64,000 bases of DNA, from assembly GCF_001279585.1 (NCBI RefSeq), contig NZ_LGEC01000002.1, positions 385,506-449,505 of the forward strand. Direction: 5' to 3'. Both the position numbers and the translations under genes were made by a program. Below, in pieces: positions 50,032-59,271 of the stretch. How positions within the stretch are numbered: the stretch's first letter is position 1; each line of letters opens with the position of its first letter. The notes beneath the pieces were generated by a model. It did no database searches, was not told where the DNA came from, and worked only from the letters and a program-made list of their open reading frames with translations. Source of the stretch: Nocardiopsis sp. NRRL B-16309. GTDB taxonomy: Bacteria; Actinomycetota; Actinomycetes; Streptosporangiales; Streptosporangiaceae.

Positions 50032-50700
50032 ATGAGCGCGACGGCCGAGGCCACCCTCCCCCTTTCCCCCGAGCTGTTCTCCGAACGCCTCAAGGCCGCC
50101 ACCTGGCGCGACCACGAGAACGCCGAGTACCACGGCTTCACGCGGGCGCTCCTGGACGGCACGCTCCCCCTCGACGGCTACACCGCCATGGTCGCGCAGC
50201 ACTACTTCGCCTACGCCGCCCTGGAGGACCTCGGCTCCCGCCTGGCCGGCCACCCCGTGGCCGGGCGGTTCGTCTACCCCGAGCTCCTGCGCGTGCCCGC
50301 GCTGGTCCGCGACCTGGAGCACCTGCTGGGCCCCGCGTGGCGCGAGCGCATCTCCCCCACCCTGCCCACCCGCACCTACGTGGCGCGCATCGAGCAGATG
50401 GCCGACCACCCCGAGGGCTTCGTCGCCCACCACTACACGCGGTACATGGGCGACGTCTCCGGCGGCCAGTTCATCCGCCGCGTCGTCGCCGAGGCCTATG
50501 GGCTCAGCGACGAGCACGGCGTCTCCTTCTACGTCTTCGACCGGCTCGGCAGCCTGCCGAAGTTCCGTGCGGGGTACCGCGCCCTCCTCGACGCCCTGGA
50601 CCTGGACGAATCCGCCGCCCAACGGCTCATCGACGAGACTCGGCTGGCCTACCAGCTCAACACCGAGGTCCTGGCCGGCCTCGGACGCGCCTACTGCTAG
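50032..50700 (+). CDS. Heme oxygenase (biliverdin-producing), HmuO-like
   Basis: A 222-aa heme-degrading enzyme releasing iron, CO and biliverdin. The proximal heme ligand is His28 (TWRDHENAEYHGF), and the distal helix has MGDVSGGQF (Gly140-Asp141). FVAHHYTRYMGD is a family signature. ATG 50032 gives the length of Corynebacterium HmuO. The ATG at 49993 lies inside a palindrome and has no ribosome-binding site, so it is rejected. The gene is single; heme importer genes are not in the window. Electrons could come from the ferredoxin reductase encoded at 54077, but nothing links them. It is probably induced by iron limitation or heme. Confidence 0.9.
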   Translation: MSATAEATLPLSPELFSERLKAATWRDHENAEYHGFTRALLDGTLPLDGYTAMVAQHYFAYAALEDLGSRLAGHPVAGRFVYPELLRVPALVRDLEHLLGPAWRERISPTLPTRTYVARIEQMADHPEGFVAHHYTRYMGDVSGGQFIRRVVAEAYGLSDEHGVSFYVFDRLGSLPKFRAGYRALLDALDLDESAAQRLIDETRLAYQLNTEVLAGLGRAYC

Positions 50701-50770
50701 GGCGTGCCCCGTGGGTCCGGACCCCCGAAGGCGCGGGCGATCCTCCGCCACGCGGCCGGTCACCCGGTTT

Positions 50771-50828
50771 CCGGCCCCCTGGCACCCCCACGGAGGGACG
50801 GTCCGTGCGGGGCCGCCAGGGGTGCCGG
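50771..50828. terminator. Complex hairpin after heme oxygenase gene
   Basis: Nested stems CCGGC.../...GCCGG, CCCCTGGC/GCCAGGGG and CCCCCACGGA/TCCGTGCGGGG fold about 58 nt into a single branched-looking hairpin 70 nt after the stop and 18 nt before the TetR gene. It may also influence the TetR mRNA leader. Confidence 0.6.
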
Positions 50829-50846
50829 TCGTGACACCATAGGAGC

Positions 50847-51497
50847 ATGCCCAAGATCACGGCCCCCACCATCGCCGCCCACCGCGCACAGACGCGGGAG
50901 CGCATCATGGAGGCTGTCGACGAGCTGATCCGGTCGCAGGGGATCGACCGCGTCTCCATGACCGACGTGGCCAACGCCGCCGGCATCACCCGCACCGCGC
51001 TGTACAACTACTTCCCCGACAAGCCGGCGCTGCTCCTGGCCTTCACCGAACAGGTCAGCACCGCCTTCGTCGAGCGGTACCGGCGCGAACTGCCCTCCGG
51101 CGTGTCGGCGGCGCGGCGGCTCTCGGCCTTCCTCCGCCTCCAGTTGGAGGGCATCGTCGCGCATCCGCACCCGCCGGCCGCCGAACTCGGTGCCAGCCTC
51201 GGCCCGGACGCCTACCAGGCGCTCGCCGCCCACGTGGCGCCGATGCAGCGGCTGCTCACCGAGATCCTGGAGGACGGTACCGCCGCCGGGGAGTTCGACC
51301 CGCTGCCGGCCGAGGCCACCGCCGGGCTCACGCTGTCGATGGTGGGATCCCAGCGCATCCCGCTCGTCAGCGGCGACGTCGACATCGACGGCACCCATGC
51401 CCTGGTCACCCGCTTCGTGCTGCGGGGGCTCGGCGTGGCGGCCGAAACCGTCGACACGGTCCTTCCCCCTTCCACCACGTACGGTGGCCAGTCGTGA
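50847..51497 (+). CDS. TetR-family regulator
   Basis: A 216-aa repressor. The helix-turn-helix lies at about residues 12-60 (AQTRERIMEAVDELIRSQGI, VSMTDVANAAGITRTALYNY, FPDKPALLLAFTEQV). The C-terminal ligand domain is variable. The ATG is preceded by AGGAGC. A terminator hairpin with arms TAAGGGCG/CGCCCTTA (51509-51537) follows the stop. Its target is unknown; the adjacent heme oxygenase gene on the same strand is the simplest candidate, though a complex hairpin separates them. Confidence 0.9.
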   Translation: MPKITAPTIAAHRAQTRERIMEAVDELIRSQGIDRVSMTDVANAAGITRTALYNYFPDKPALLLAFTEQVSTAFVERYRRELPSGVSAARRLSAFLRLQLEGIVAHPHPPAAELGASLGPDAYQALAAHVAPMQRLLTEILEDGTAAGEFDPLPAEATAGLTLSMVGSQRIPLVSGDVDIDGTHALVTRFVLRGLGVAAETVDTVLPPSTTYGGQS

Positions 51498-51508
51498 GCT
51501 CTGCGCGA

Positions 51509-51537
51509 TAAGGGCGTGTCCGTAACGGGCGCCCTTA
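51509..51537 (+). terminator. Terminator after TetR gene
   Basis: An 8-bp stem TAAGGGCG/CGCCCTTA, with an inner CCGTAACGG, lies 12 nt past the TetR stop. Confidence 0.65.
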
Positions 51538-51632
51538 CGTACGCGAAGCGATACCGACTCGATACGGTGCGGCGATGTCGGCGAGAATCGGGCCACCCCG
51601 TCCGCCCCTCGAGCCGTGAGGTCCTCCCCGAC

Positions 51633-51884
51633 GTGTCCCTCGTGCTGATCGTCGTCGGCGCCGCGCTGGTGTCGGCCGCCCTGTTCAACAAGGTGCCCCG
51701 GTACGTCCCGGGCAGGCTCCCCGCCCCGCGCGGCTCGGCGGTCGCGACCGCGCGCCGCACGGCCGTACCGCCCCGCGTGCGCTGGGCCCCCGCCCGGCTG
51801 ACCGAACAGGGGCGGGCCCTGCTCACCACGGTCGGGGGCAGCGCGCTGATCGTGGCGTTCTTCCTCACCCTGTCCGGCCTCTGA
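51633..51884 (+). CDS. Small two-helix membrane protein
   Basis: An 83-aa protein from GTG 51633. Helix 1 (LVLIVVGAALVSAALFN), a basic Pro/Arg loop (about 45 residues), and helix 2 (LLTTVGGSALIVAFFLTLSGL) imply a hairpin with a cytosolic loop. GAGGTC lies upstream. No domain is recognised. It is flanked by the TetR terminator and the convergent exonuclease gene, so it is probably a separate unit. Confidence 0.55.
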   Translation: MSLVLIVVGAALVSAALFNKVPRYVPGRLPAPRGSAVATARRTAVPPRVRWAPARLTEQGRALLTTVGGSALIVAFFLTLSGL

Positions 51885-51942
51885 GCCGCGACACGTCACC
51901 CACCGACGTCCGGGGGACTACACGGGGAGTCGGACTTCCACC

Positions 51943-52845
51943 TCAACGGAGGCCCGCGGCCCAGTTCCTTCCCAGGCGGGCGAGCAGGCCGCCCGCGACG
52001 GTGGCGGCGATGCCGCCCGTCACCGCGGCGGCGGTCGCCACGCGCTCGCGTAGGCGCGTGTCCCGGTGGGCGGCCAGCTCCGCGATCGCCCGGTCGGTCG
52101 TGCCGAACGTGCCGCCGCACAGCAGCGGGTCCAGCTCCAGGGCGCGCCAGCGGGCACGCCACGGGCGCAGCGGGTCGAGTCCGCCGGGCGGCGGCGACGT
52201 GCGCGGCTTCCAGCGGGTCGGCGGGCCCGCAGGACCGGCGGGAATCGGCAGCAGCCGCGGCGCCGGACCGGAGTAGCGCAGCTCACCCGGTGCGTTGGCG
52301 ATCATCTCCACGAGCAGCTTGGCGCAGGCACGCGCGTCGCCCAGCGCGGTGTGCTGACCGGTCGGCCAGTCCCCGCTCAGCTGGTAGGACGCCTTCGGCA
52401 GCGAGTAGCGCTCCAGGCTGAGCTGCGAACGCAGCGCCCGCAGCGTGCACAGCCCGGACTGGCCCGCGGGCAGTCCGGCCGGCACCAGTTCCGCGGCCAG
52501 GAAGCGCTGCTCGAAGTCCAGGTTGTGGCTGACCACGACGGCTCCCGACAGCAGCCGGGCCAGGCGCGGCGCCAGCTGGGCCGCCGTCGGCGCCCCCACC
52601 GTGTCGCTGTCCCCGATGCCGTGGAACTCCTGTCCGCGGACCTGGTCACGCGGGTCGACGAGCGTGCTGAACTCCTCGACCACCGCCCCGTCGCCACGCA
52701 CCCGCACGACGGCGACCTCGACGATCCGGGCCCCGGTGCGCGGCTCCAGGCCCGTGGTCTCGGTGTCGAGCACCGCGTACTCCAGGTCCGCCGCCCGCAC
52801 ACCGACCCGGCGTCGGGTCAGCGCGCCCATCCGCAGCGTTCCCAT
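51943..52845 (-). CDS. DnaQ-like 3'-5' exonuclease
   Basis: A 300-aa DEDDh exonuclease. Exo I: AVLDTETTGLEP (Asp27, Glu29). Exo II: SHNLDFEQRFL (Asp110). Exo III: QHTALGDARACAK (His and Asp). This matches polymerase III epsilon-type proofreading domains. The C-terminal 110 residues are a Pro/Arg linker plus a short helical region (AIAELAAHRDTRLRERVATA) ending in a hydrophobic AAVTGGIAATVAGGLLA, possibly a membrane anchor. ATG 52845 follows AGGA at 6 nt. It is not the replicative epsilon subunit by context; DNA repair or RNA trimming is possible. Confidence 0.86.
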   Translation of the reverse strand: MGTLRMGALTRRRVGVRAADLEYAVLDTETTGLEPRTGARIVEVAVVRVRGDGAVVEEFSTLVDPRDQVRGQEFHGIGDSDTVGAPTAAQLAPRLARLLSGAVVVSHNLDFEQRFLAAELVPAGLPAGQSGLCTLRALRSQLSLERYSLPKASYQLSGDWPTGQHTALGDARACAKLLVEMIANAPGELRYSGPAPRLLPIPAGPAGPPTRWKPRTSPPPGGLDPLRPWRARWRALELDPLLCGGTFGTTDRAIAELAAHRDTRLRERVATAAAVTGGIAATVAGGLLARLGRNWAAGLR

Positions 52846-52959
52846 CGTGTGTCCTACTTCCCGTCTCATCCGTCCCACCAGCGCGTCCAGCGCCTGCCAG
52901 GCGTCCGCAACGACCCTACTCCCCGTTCCCGACACGGCTCCCCGCCCGGAGGAACAGGT

Positions 52960-52971
52960 CGTTATGTAACG
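52960..52971. promoter_or_regulatory. Palindrome CGTTATGTAACG in the asparaginase promoter
   Basis: CGTTA/TAACG arms flank TG. It lies 69 bp before the asparaginase start in an AT-rich segment (GTTATGTAACGTTCTTACG) and on the other side faces the exonuclease gene. It may be an operator; no regulator is adjacent. Confidence 0.35.
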
Positions 52972-53039
52972 TTCTTACGCGTGTCCGCCCCTCAGCGGAC
53001 ACTCCCGCGCAGAACGACCTCAACGGCGAGGAGATCCGC

Positions 53040-54002
53040 ATGACCCCGACCGCCCTTCCCGAGTACGTCCCCCTGGCGGAGGTCATCCGCTCCGGGATGC
53101 GCGAGAGCGTCCACTACGGGGCCGTCGTCGGCCTGTCCGCGTCCGGGCGCGTCGCCCACGCCCGCGGCCCCGTCCACCAGCCGATGTTCCCGCGCTCGGC
53201 GGCCAAGCCCTTCCAGGCGCTGGCCATGCTCCGCGCCGGCGCTCCCCTGGAGGGCCCGTCGCTGGCGATCGCCGCCGGAAGCCACGGCGGGGAGGACATT
53301 CACGCCGCCCGGGCCGAGCGGATCCTGGCCGCCGCGGGACTCACCCCCGACGCCCTGCGGTGCCCGGCCGACGTCCCCGGCGGGAAGGACGCGAGACTGG
53401 CCTTCCTGCGCGCGGGGCGCGAACCCGAGCGCCTGCTGATGAACTGCTCCGGCAAGCACGCCGGCATGCTCGCGGCCTGTGTGCGCCAGGGATGGAGCAC
53501 CGAGGACTACCTCGACCCCGCCCACCCCCTCCAGGTCCTCGTCCGCGAGACGATCGAGGACGTGTGCGAGGAGCCTGTCGCGCACACGGCCGTGGACGGC
53601 TGCGGAGCGCCCCAGCTGGCCGTCACCCTGGCCGGGCTGGCGCGCGGCCTGTGGCGGATGCGCACGGCACCGCTCGGCGGCCACGAGCGCGCCGTCGTCG
53701 ACGCCATGAGCTCGCACCCCGAGTACGTGTCGGGCACCGGCCGGATAGACACCGAACTGATGACCCGGATGCCGGGCCTGGTCTCCAAGGTCGGCGCGGA
53801 CGGCGTCCTGCTGCTCGGCGCGGCCACCGGCGAGACCGTCGCGGTCAAGATCAGCGATGGCGACGCCGAGGGGCGCGCGCGTACGCTGGTCGCGCTCGAC
53901 GCGTTGCGGACCCTGGGAGTGGACGTGTCCCCCGTCCAGGACCGGCTGCGCGTCGACGTCCTCGGCGGTGGCGCCCCCGTGGGCGAGGTCCGACCGCTGT
54001 AG
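53040..54002 (+). CDS. L-asparaginase, SxxK type (class 3/ReAV-like)
   Basis: A 320-aa hydrolase releasing ammonia from asparagine (or a related amide). It belongs to the serine-lysine asparaginase II family, unrelated in fold to E. coli AnsA/B. Motifs: RSAAKPFQA (Ser53, Lys56), GSHGGEDIHAARA, MNCSGKHAGML (Cys136, Ser137, Lys139, His140), VDGCGAPQLAVTL. These correspond to the active-site residues of ReAV and its zinc-binding Cys. GAGGAG precedes the ATG. There is no signal peptide, so it is cytosolic. It is followed by a ferredoxin-reductase gene 74 bp downstream; no functional link is evident. Confidence 0.9.
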   Translation: MTPTALPEYVPLAEVIRSGMRESVHYGAVVGLSASGRVAHARGPVHQPMFPRSAAKPFQALAMLRAGAPLEGPSLAIAAGSHGGEDIHAARAERILAAAGLTPDALRCPADVPGGKDARLAFLRAGREPERLLMNCSGKHAGMLAACVRQGWSTEDYLDPAHPLQVLVRETIEDVCEEPVAHTAVDGCGAPQLAVTLAGLARGLWRMRTAPLGGHERAVVDAMSSHPEYVSGTGRIDTELMTRMPGLVSKVGADGVLLLGAATGETVAVKISDGDAEGRARTLVALDALRTLGVDVSPVQDRLRVDVLGGGAPVGEVRPL

Positions 54003-54076
54003 GGAGTGTGTTCCGGGAGCACACCCGGATCCGGGGCCGGGCCCATCCCGGAATCCACGAGCGAAGGGAGTCCACG

Positions 54077-55345
54077 GTGCCGTCCACCCTGAGGGACGTC
54101 GTGATCGCCGGTGCCGGTATGGCCGGTCTGCACGCGGCCGAGGCGCTGCGCCGGAAGGGGTTCGAGGGACGGGTGACGCTCGTCGGCGCGGAACCGTACG
54201 CCCCCTACTCGCGCCCGCCGCTGTCCAAGGAGGCCCTGACCGGGATCGGCATGGAGCCCTCCGGCGGCGGTCCCGGCTGGCTCGCGGGCCACCGCTCGCT
54301 CCGCCTGATCGACGACGCGGATCTGGCCGGTCTGGAGCTGGACTTCCGGCCGGGCACCCGGGCCGTGGGCCTGGACCCCGGCGCCCGCGAGGTGACCGTC
54401 ACCGGATCCGACGGCCGCACGGTGCCCCTGCGCTACGACGGGCTCATCATCGCCACCGGCGCCCGGGCCCGGCGCCCCGAGACCGGCCTGGCGGGCGTGC
54501 ACGTGCTGCGCACGCTCGACGACGCCGAGGCGGTGCGGGCGGAGTTCGACTCCGCGGGCCGCGTGGTGGTGGTCGGGGCCGGATTCGTCGGGGCCGAGGT
54601 GGCCGCGAGCGCCCGCGCCGTGGGCATGGACGTCACGCTGGTCGAGGCCGCGCCGACCCCGCTGACGCGGGCGATCGATCCCCGGGTCGGCGCTGTGTTC
54701 ACCGAGCTGCACCGGGAGAACGGTGTGGACGTGCGCCTGGGCGTCGGCGTCGCCGGTTTCGAGGGCGGCGAGCGGGTCGAGCGGGTCCGGCTGGCCGACG
54801 GCACCGCCATCGAGGCCTCGCTGGTGGTGGCCGGTCTGGGGGTACGGCTCAACACCGAGTGGTTGCTCGGATCCGGCGTGGACCTGCTCGACGACGGCGC
54901 GGTGCTGTGCGACGAGTACTCGGAGACCTCCGTGCCCGGCGTGTACGCGGTCGGCGACCTCGCGAACTGGCCGCACCCGCGCTTCGGCGGACGGATCCGG
55001 CTGGAGCACTGGACCAACGCGAGCGAGCAGGGTACGGCGGCCGCGCACAACCTGCTGGCCGGAGAGGGGCGGGTGCCCTTCACCCCGGTGCCCTACTTCT
55101 GGTCGGACCAATACAAGAAGAAGATCCAGCTGCTGGGACAGGGTGCCCCCGCCGATCAGGTCGCCTTCGTGCACGGGTCACCGGAGGACCGAAAGTTCGT
55201 GGCCTTCCTGGGGCGCGGCGGCATGCTCACCGGCGTGCTGGGGCTGCGGTCCACGCCCCGCACCATGCGCTACCGGGCGCTGTTGGAGAAGCCCACGACA
55301 TGGCACGAGGCGTTGGACGCGGCGGGGGTCAGTCCCGCACGGTGA
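54077..55345 (+). CDS. FAD-dependent ferredoxin/rubredoxin reductase
   Basis: A 422-aa flavoprotein that passes electrons from NAD(P)H to ferredoxins, usually for P450s or oxygenases. FAD fold VIAGAGMAGLHAAEALRRKG (Gly12), NADH fold VVVVGAGFVGAEVAASARAV (Gly167), C-terminal FAD motif PGVYAVGDLANWPHP, then the Phe_hydrox/reductase tail with FWSDQYKKKIQLLGQG. GTG 54077 follows AAGGGAG. Length fits the family (about 400). No ferredoxin or P450 gene is adjacent. It could serve oxygenases elsewhere, including the diiron enzyme encoded at 32476. Confidence 0.9.
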   Translation: MPSTLRDVVIAGAGMAGLHAAEALRRKGFEGRVTLVGAEPYAPYSRPPLSKEALTGIGMEPSGGGPGWLAGHRSLRLIDDADLAGLELDFRPGTRAVGLDPGAREVTVTGSDGRTVPLRYDGLIIATGARARRPETGLAGVHVLRTLDDAEAVRAEFDSAGRVVVVGAGFVGAEVAASARAVGMDVTLVEAAPTPLTRAIDPRVGAVFTELHRENGVDVRLGVGVAGFEGGERVERVRLADGTAIEASLVVAGLGVRLNTEWLLGSGVDLLDDGAVLCDEYSETSVPGVYAVGDLANWPHPRFGGRIRLEHWTNASEQGTAAAHNLLAGEGRVPFTPVPYFWSDQYKKKIQLLGQGAPADQVAFVHGSPEDRKFVAFLGRGGMLTGVLGLRSTPRTMRYRALLEKPTTWHEALDAAGVSPAR

Positions 55346-55381
55346 CGGCGCCCTCGGGGCGGAGCCGCCCCCGGGCCGCGG

Positions 55382-56338
55382 TCACGTCGCGAAGCGGTCG
55401 GTGGCCTCGATGAGCCGGTCGAGGATGCCGGGCTCGCTGAACGCGTGGCCCGCGTCGTCGATGATGTGGTACTCCGCCTCCGGCCACGTCTTGTGCAGGT
55501 CGTAGGAGGTGCGCACCGGCGTGCACGTGTCGTAGCGGCCCTGCACGATCACCCCGGGGATGTGCCGGATCTTCTCGGCCCCGTCGATGAGCTGGTTCGG
55601 GGCGAGGAACCCCTTGTTGGTGAAGTAGTGGTTCTCGATCCGGGCGAACGCCAGCGCGTAGTCCTCGTCCGCGTGGTGGGCGCGCAGTTCCGGGTTGGGC
55701 AGCAGCGTCACCGTCGAGCCCTCCCACACGCTCCACGCGCGGGCCGCGGCCAGGCGGACCGCGCGGTCGGGGTGGTTCAGGCGCCGCGCGTAGGCGGCGA
55801 TGAGGTCGCCGCGCTCCTCCTCGGGAATGGGCTCCAGGTAGGACTCCCACAGGTCCGGGAAGAGCATCGAGGCGCCCTCCTGGTAGAACCAGCGCAGCTC
55901 CTCGTCGCGCAGGGTGAAGATCCCGCGCACGATCAGCCCGCTGACCCGGTCCGGGTGCGTCTGGGCGTAGGCCAGGGCCAGGCAGCTGCCCCAGGACCCG
56001 CCGAAGACCTGCCAGGTCCGCGCGCCGATCATCTCCCGCAGCCGCTCCATGTCCTCCACGAGCGTCCACGTGGTGTTCGTGGACAGGTCGGAGTCCATCT
56101 CGCTCGCGTGCGGCGTCGAACGGCCGCAGTTGCGCTGGTCGAACAGCAGGACGCGGTACTTCTCCGGGTCGAAGAGCCTGCGGTGGTCGGGGGTGCAGCC
56201 GCCGCCGGGTCCGCCGTGCAGGAACACCGCGGGCTTGCCCGCGGGGTTGCCGCACAGCTCCCAGTACACGCGGTGTCCGTCGCCGACGTCGAGCATGCCC
56301 GAGTCGTAGGGGTCGATGGGCGGATACAGGGTGCGCAC
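55382..56338 (-). CDS. pip: Prolyl aminopeptidase
   Basis: A 318-aa S33 peptidase removing N-terminal proline from peptides in the cytosol. Oxyanion HGGPGGGCTPDHRRLFDP, nucleophile elbow VFGGSWGSCLALAYA (Ser115), acid in VQGRYDTCTP, histidine in DDAGHAFSEPG. DQRNCGRSTPHA and RGIFTLRDEELRWFYQEGAS are diagnostic of the proline iminopeptidase group. GTG 56338 has AAAGG upstream. A terminator-like hairpin lies at 56414-56440 upstream in the gap. It is monocistronic and probably completes peptide catabolism with other peptidases of this genome. Confidence 0.92.
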   Translation of the reverse strand: MRTLYPPIDPYDSGMLDVGDGHRVYWELCGNPAGKPAVFLHGGPGGGCTPDHRRLFDPEKYRVLLFDQRNCGRSTPHASEMDSDLSTNTTWTLVEDMERLREMIGARTWQVFGGSWGSCLALAYAQTHPDRVSGLIVRGIFTLRDEELRWFYQEGASMLFPDLWESYLEPIPEEERGDLIAAYARRLNHPDRAVRLAAARAWSVWEGSTVTLLPNPELRAHHADEDYALAFARIENHYFTNKGFLAPNQLIDGAEKIRHIPGVIVQGRYDTCTPVRTSYDLHKTWPEAEYHIIDDAGHAFSEPGILDRLIEATDRFAT

Positions 56339-56413
56339 AGCCGTGACCTTTCGTGTCGCGTCGGCCCCGGGTGTCTCCCGGGCGCCTCGTCCCGGGTGAC
56401 CGGAGCGGCGGAA

Positions 56414-56440
56414 CCGCCGGTCCTCGGTCAGGACCGGCGG
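56414..56440. terminator. Hairpin between prolyl aminopeptidase and DUF4429 genes
   Basis: An 11-bp stem CCGCCGGTCCT/AGGACCGGCGG with loop CGGTC lies downstream of the DUF4429 gene on the minus strand and would end its transcript before pip. Confidence 0.65.
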
Positions 56441-56509
56441 AAGCGGTGTGGGGAGCGGATCCGGTGCGGGGTCCCCGGGGCGCGGCGGATCCGCTGCGGG
56501 GGCGGAGGT

Positions 56510-57400
56510 TCAGAGGCGGTCCAGGAGTTCGGCCTTCTTGGCGCTGAACTCCTCGTCGGTGAGCAGGCCCTCGGCGTGCAGCCGCCCCAGCTCGCGGATC
56601 TTGGCGAAGACGGCCTCCTCCTCCGGGCTGACGGCCGGGGACGCGGACAGCGCCGGGGCGGCCTCCTCCCCGGCCGGGTCGGCGGGCTCGACGTGGGCGT
56701 TCAGGGTCGCCGCCATCAGCAGCGTCTCCTCACCGCCCTTCGTGCCGTGGGAGGCCAGCGTGAAGAAGTCGTTCTCCAGCTCCGTCGCCTCGGGGATCGT
56801 CACGCCCCGCAGCACGATGCGCAGGTACCCCTCGGTGACGTCCACCGGCGGGTACCAGGTGGCCGACTCGATCTCCGACAGCCGGTACTCGCGCGACTTC
56901 TCCCGCTCCTTGGCGGTGCTGGAGAGCCACCCGTCCCACTGCAGCCGCACCCGGGTGCCGTCGAAGGAGGCCGAACCCTCCGCGGTGCGCACCTGCACGG
57001 GCGGCCGGGCGACCAGCCCCTTGGCCACCTCGGCCGGGTCGGGGGCCCGGGCGGCCAGCTCGCGGGCGTACCTGGCCGCCGAGGCGAGCTGGTCGGAGAA
57101 GTACTCGGCGAGGAGTTCCCTGTCGTTGGGGCCGGTCAGCACGAGCGGCGTCGGCGCATCGCTGCCCGGCCCGCCCAACTGCGCGTAGGGATCGGTGCCG
57201 TCGGCCAGGCGCAGCCGCAGGCGCCACCCGCGTTTCCGGTCGCCCTGGTCGAACTCGACGTCGGTGACGGCCGCCAGCGGAACCGCGCAGCTGCCCAGCG
57301 ACTTGAACAGCGTCGGCACCTTGCGGCCCGAATCGAAACGGATACGCACCATCTCGTCGTCGAGCCGCCAGGTCCCGTGGTGTCCGCGCAGTTCCTCCAT
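56510..57400 (-). CDS. DUF4429 protein with C-terminal SHOCT motif
   Basis: A 296-aa cytosolic protein. Two DUF4429 (PH-like) segments are visible: about residues 8-100 (TWRLDDEMVRIRFDSGRKVP, CAVPLAAVTDVEFDQGDRKR) and about 130-220 (VRTAEGSASFDGTRVRLQWD, LRIVLRGVTIPEATELENDF). An Ala/Glu/Pro linker follows, then a SHOCT tail (AKIRELGRLHAEGLLTDEEF). SHOCT motifs anchor or oligomerise proteins. The ATG at 57400 has AGGA 9 nt upstream. Function is unknown. Confidence 0.85.
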   Translation of the reverse strand: MEELRGHHGTWRLDDEMVRIRFDSGRKVPTLFKSLGSCAVPLAAVTDVEFDQGDRKRGWRLRLRLADGTDPYAQLGGPGSDAPTPLVLTGPNDRELLAEYFSDQLASAARYARELAARAPDPAEVAKGLVARPPVQVRTAEGSASFDGTRVRLQWDGWLSSTAKEREKSREYRLSEIESATWYPPVDVTEGYLRIVLRGVTIPEATELENDFFTLASHGTKGGEETLLMAATLNAHVEPADPAGEEAAPALSASPAVSPEEEAVFAKIRELGRLHAEGLLTDEEFSAKKAELLDRL

Positions 57401-57555
57401 AACCACCAATCCTAGAGCCGCCCGGCCCTCAGGGGCGGAAGCGTCGAAGCCGCCCCGCGCGGGTAGGACTCGCAGAGCACGCCCCACCCGCCCCACCAGG
57501 GCGGACCCGTGGACGGTGCGGTCGCCGTGCCGTCCCGAAGCGGAGGTCGCCAGCG

Positions 57556-59271
57556 ATGTCGAAAGAGAAGGCCGCCGCGGGTGCGGCGGAGTTCCGGGCC
57601 GCCCGGGACCTGCTCCTGGAGTACCGCACGGACCAGGAGAAGGCGCACCAGGAGTTCACCTGGCCCCGGTCGGAGCACTTCAACTGGGCCCTCGACCACT
57701 TCGACGCGGTCGCGCGGACCCGACCGGACCGGACCGCCCTCTGGGTCGTCGCCGAGGACGGCAGCGACACCAAGTACACCTACCGCCACCTGTCCGAGCG
57801 CTCCAACCAGGTGGCGAACTGGCTGATCGGGCAGGGCGTGCACCCCGGCGACCGGATCATGGTGATGCTCGGCAACCAGGTGGAGCTGTGGGAGACCACG
57901 CTGGCCGCCATCAAGCTCGGCGCCGTGGTCGCCCCCACCGCGCCGATCCTGTCCGAGGGCGACCTGGTCGACCGACTGGAGCGCGGAGGCGTCCAGCACG
58001 TGGTCTGCGGCGTCGAGGCGACCGAGAAGTTCGCCGACCTGCGCGGCCACTGGACGCGCATCTGCGCCGGGTACATGGACGGCTGGCTCAACTACGCCGA
58101 CTCCGAGCACGCCGGGCTGGACTTCGCGCAGCCGCACCCCACGCACCCGGACGACCCCCTGCTGCTGTACTTCACGTCCGGAACCACCGCCCGCCCCAAG
58201 ATGGTCACCCACACCCAGCACTCCTATCCCGTCGGCCACCTGTCGACCATGTACTGGCTCGGTGTGCAGCCCGGCGACATCCACCTGAACGTGTCCCAGC
58301 CCGGATGGGCCAAGCACGCCTACAGCAGCATGTTCGCGCCCTGGAACGCCGAGGCGACGGTGCTGGCGCTGGACCAGGCCCGCTTCGACCCCGAACGGCT
58401 GCTCGACGAGATCGTGCGCCGCGGCGTCGACACCTTCTGCGCGCCGCCCACGGTGTGGCGGATGCTGCTGCAGACCGACCTGGGGTCGTGGCGGGTGGGG
58501 CTGCGCGAGGCCCTGGCGGCGGGAGAGCCGCTCAACGCCGAGGTCGTGGACCGGGTCCGCGAGGCGTGGGGCATCACCGTCCGCGACGGCTTCGGCCAGA
58601 CCGAGACCACGATGCTCGTCGGCAACGGCCCCGGCCGGCCCGTGGTGCCGGGATCCGTGGGCCGGCCCCTGCCCGGCTACGACATCGTCGTCGTGGACCC
58701 GGCCACCGGGGAGCCGGCCGAGACCGGGCAGATCGGTGTGGACATGACCGGCGACCCCGTCGGCGTGATGCGGGGGTACGACGACGACGCGGACGGGGGA
58801 GAACGGGTCCGCCGGCACCTGTACCTCACCGGCGACATCGCGGGCCGGGATTCCGCCGGGAACCTGCGCTATATCGGCCGTACGGACGACGTCTTCAAAG
58901 CCTCGGATTACCGCATCTCACCATTCGAGCTGGAAAGCGTCCTCGTCGAACACGAATATGTGGCGGAGGCCGCGGTGGTCCCCTCTCCGGACCCGCTGCG
59001 CCTGTCCGTCGCCAAGGCCTACGTCACCCTCGCCGAGGGGGTGGCGCCCGACGCCGTCACCGCGCGCGCCATCCTCTCCCACGCCCGTGAGCGCCTCTCG
59101 CCCTACAAGCGGGTCAGACGCCTGGAGTTCGCGGACCTGCCCAAGACGGTCTCGGGTAAGATCCGCCGTGTGCAACTGCGCCGGGCCGAGGCCGAACGGG
59201 GCGCGGTCACCGATGGTGCGCGCCACCCGCGCGAGTACTGGGAGGAGGACCTCCCCGGGCTGACGGACTGA
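57556..59271 (+). CDS. Acyl-CoA synthetase (AMP-forming), medium-chain/benzoate type
   Basis: A 571-aa adenylate-forming ligase. The P-loop is YFTSGTTARPKM (residues 205-216). A5 region GFGQTETTMLVGN, A7 YLTGDIAGRD, A8 YIGRTDDVFKASDYRISPFELES, A10 lysine in KTVSGKIRRVQL (Lys535). The ATG is preceded by GGAGG. The sequence resembles MACS/benzoate-CoA ligases more than acetyl-CoA synthetase. It likely activates a medium-chain or aromatic carboxylate for degradation or biosynthesis. It is monocistronic, though aroG follows 205 bp downstream on the same strand. Confidence 0.92.
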   Translation: MSKEKAAAGAAEFRAARDLLLEYRTDQEKAHQEFTWPRSEHFNWALDHFDAVARTRPDRTALWVVAEDGSDTKYTYRHLSERSNQVANWLIGQGVHPGDRIMVMLGNQVELWETTLAAIKLGAVVAPTAPILSEGDLVDRLERGGVQHVVCGVEATEKFADLRGHWTRICAGYMDGWLNYADSEHAGLDFAQPHPTHPDDPLLLYFTSGTTARPKMVTHTQHSYPVGHLSTMYWLGVQPGDIHLNVSQPGWAKHAYSSMFAPWNAEATVLALDQARFDPERLLDEIVRRGVDTFCAPPTVWRMLLQTDLGSWRVGLREALAAGEPLNAEVVDRVREAWGITVRDGFGQTETTMLVGNGPGRPVVPGSVGRPLPGYDIVVVDPATGEPAETGQIGVDMTGDPVGVMRGYDDDADGGERVRRHLYLTGDIAGRDSAGNLRYIGRTDDVFKASDYRISPFELESVLVEHEYVAEAAVVPSPDPLRLSVAKAYVTLAEGVAPDAVTARAILSHARERLSPYKRVRRLEFADLPKTVSGKIRRVQLRRAEAERGAVTDGARHPREYWEEDLPGLTD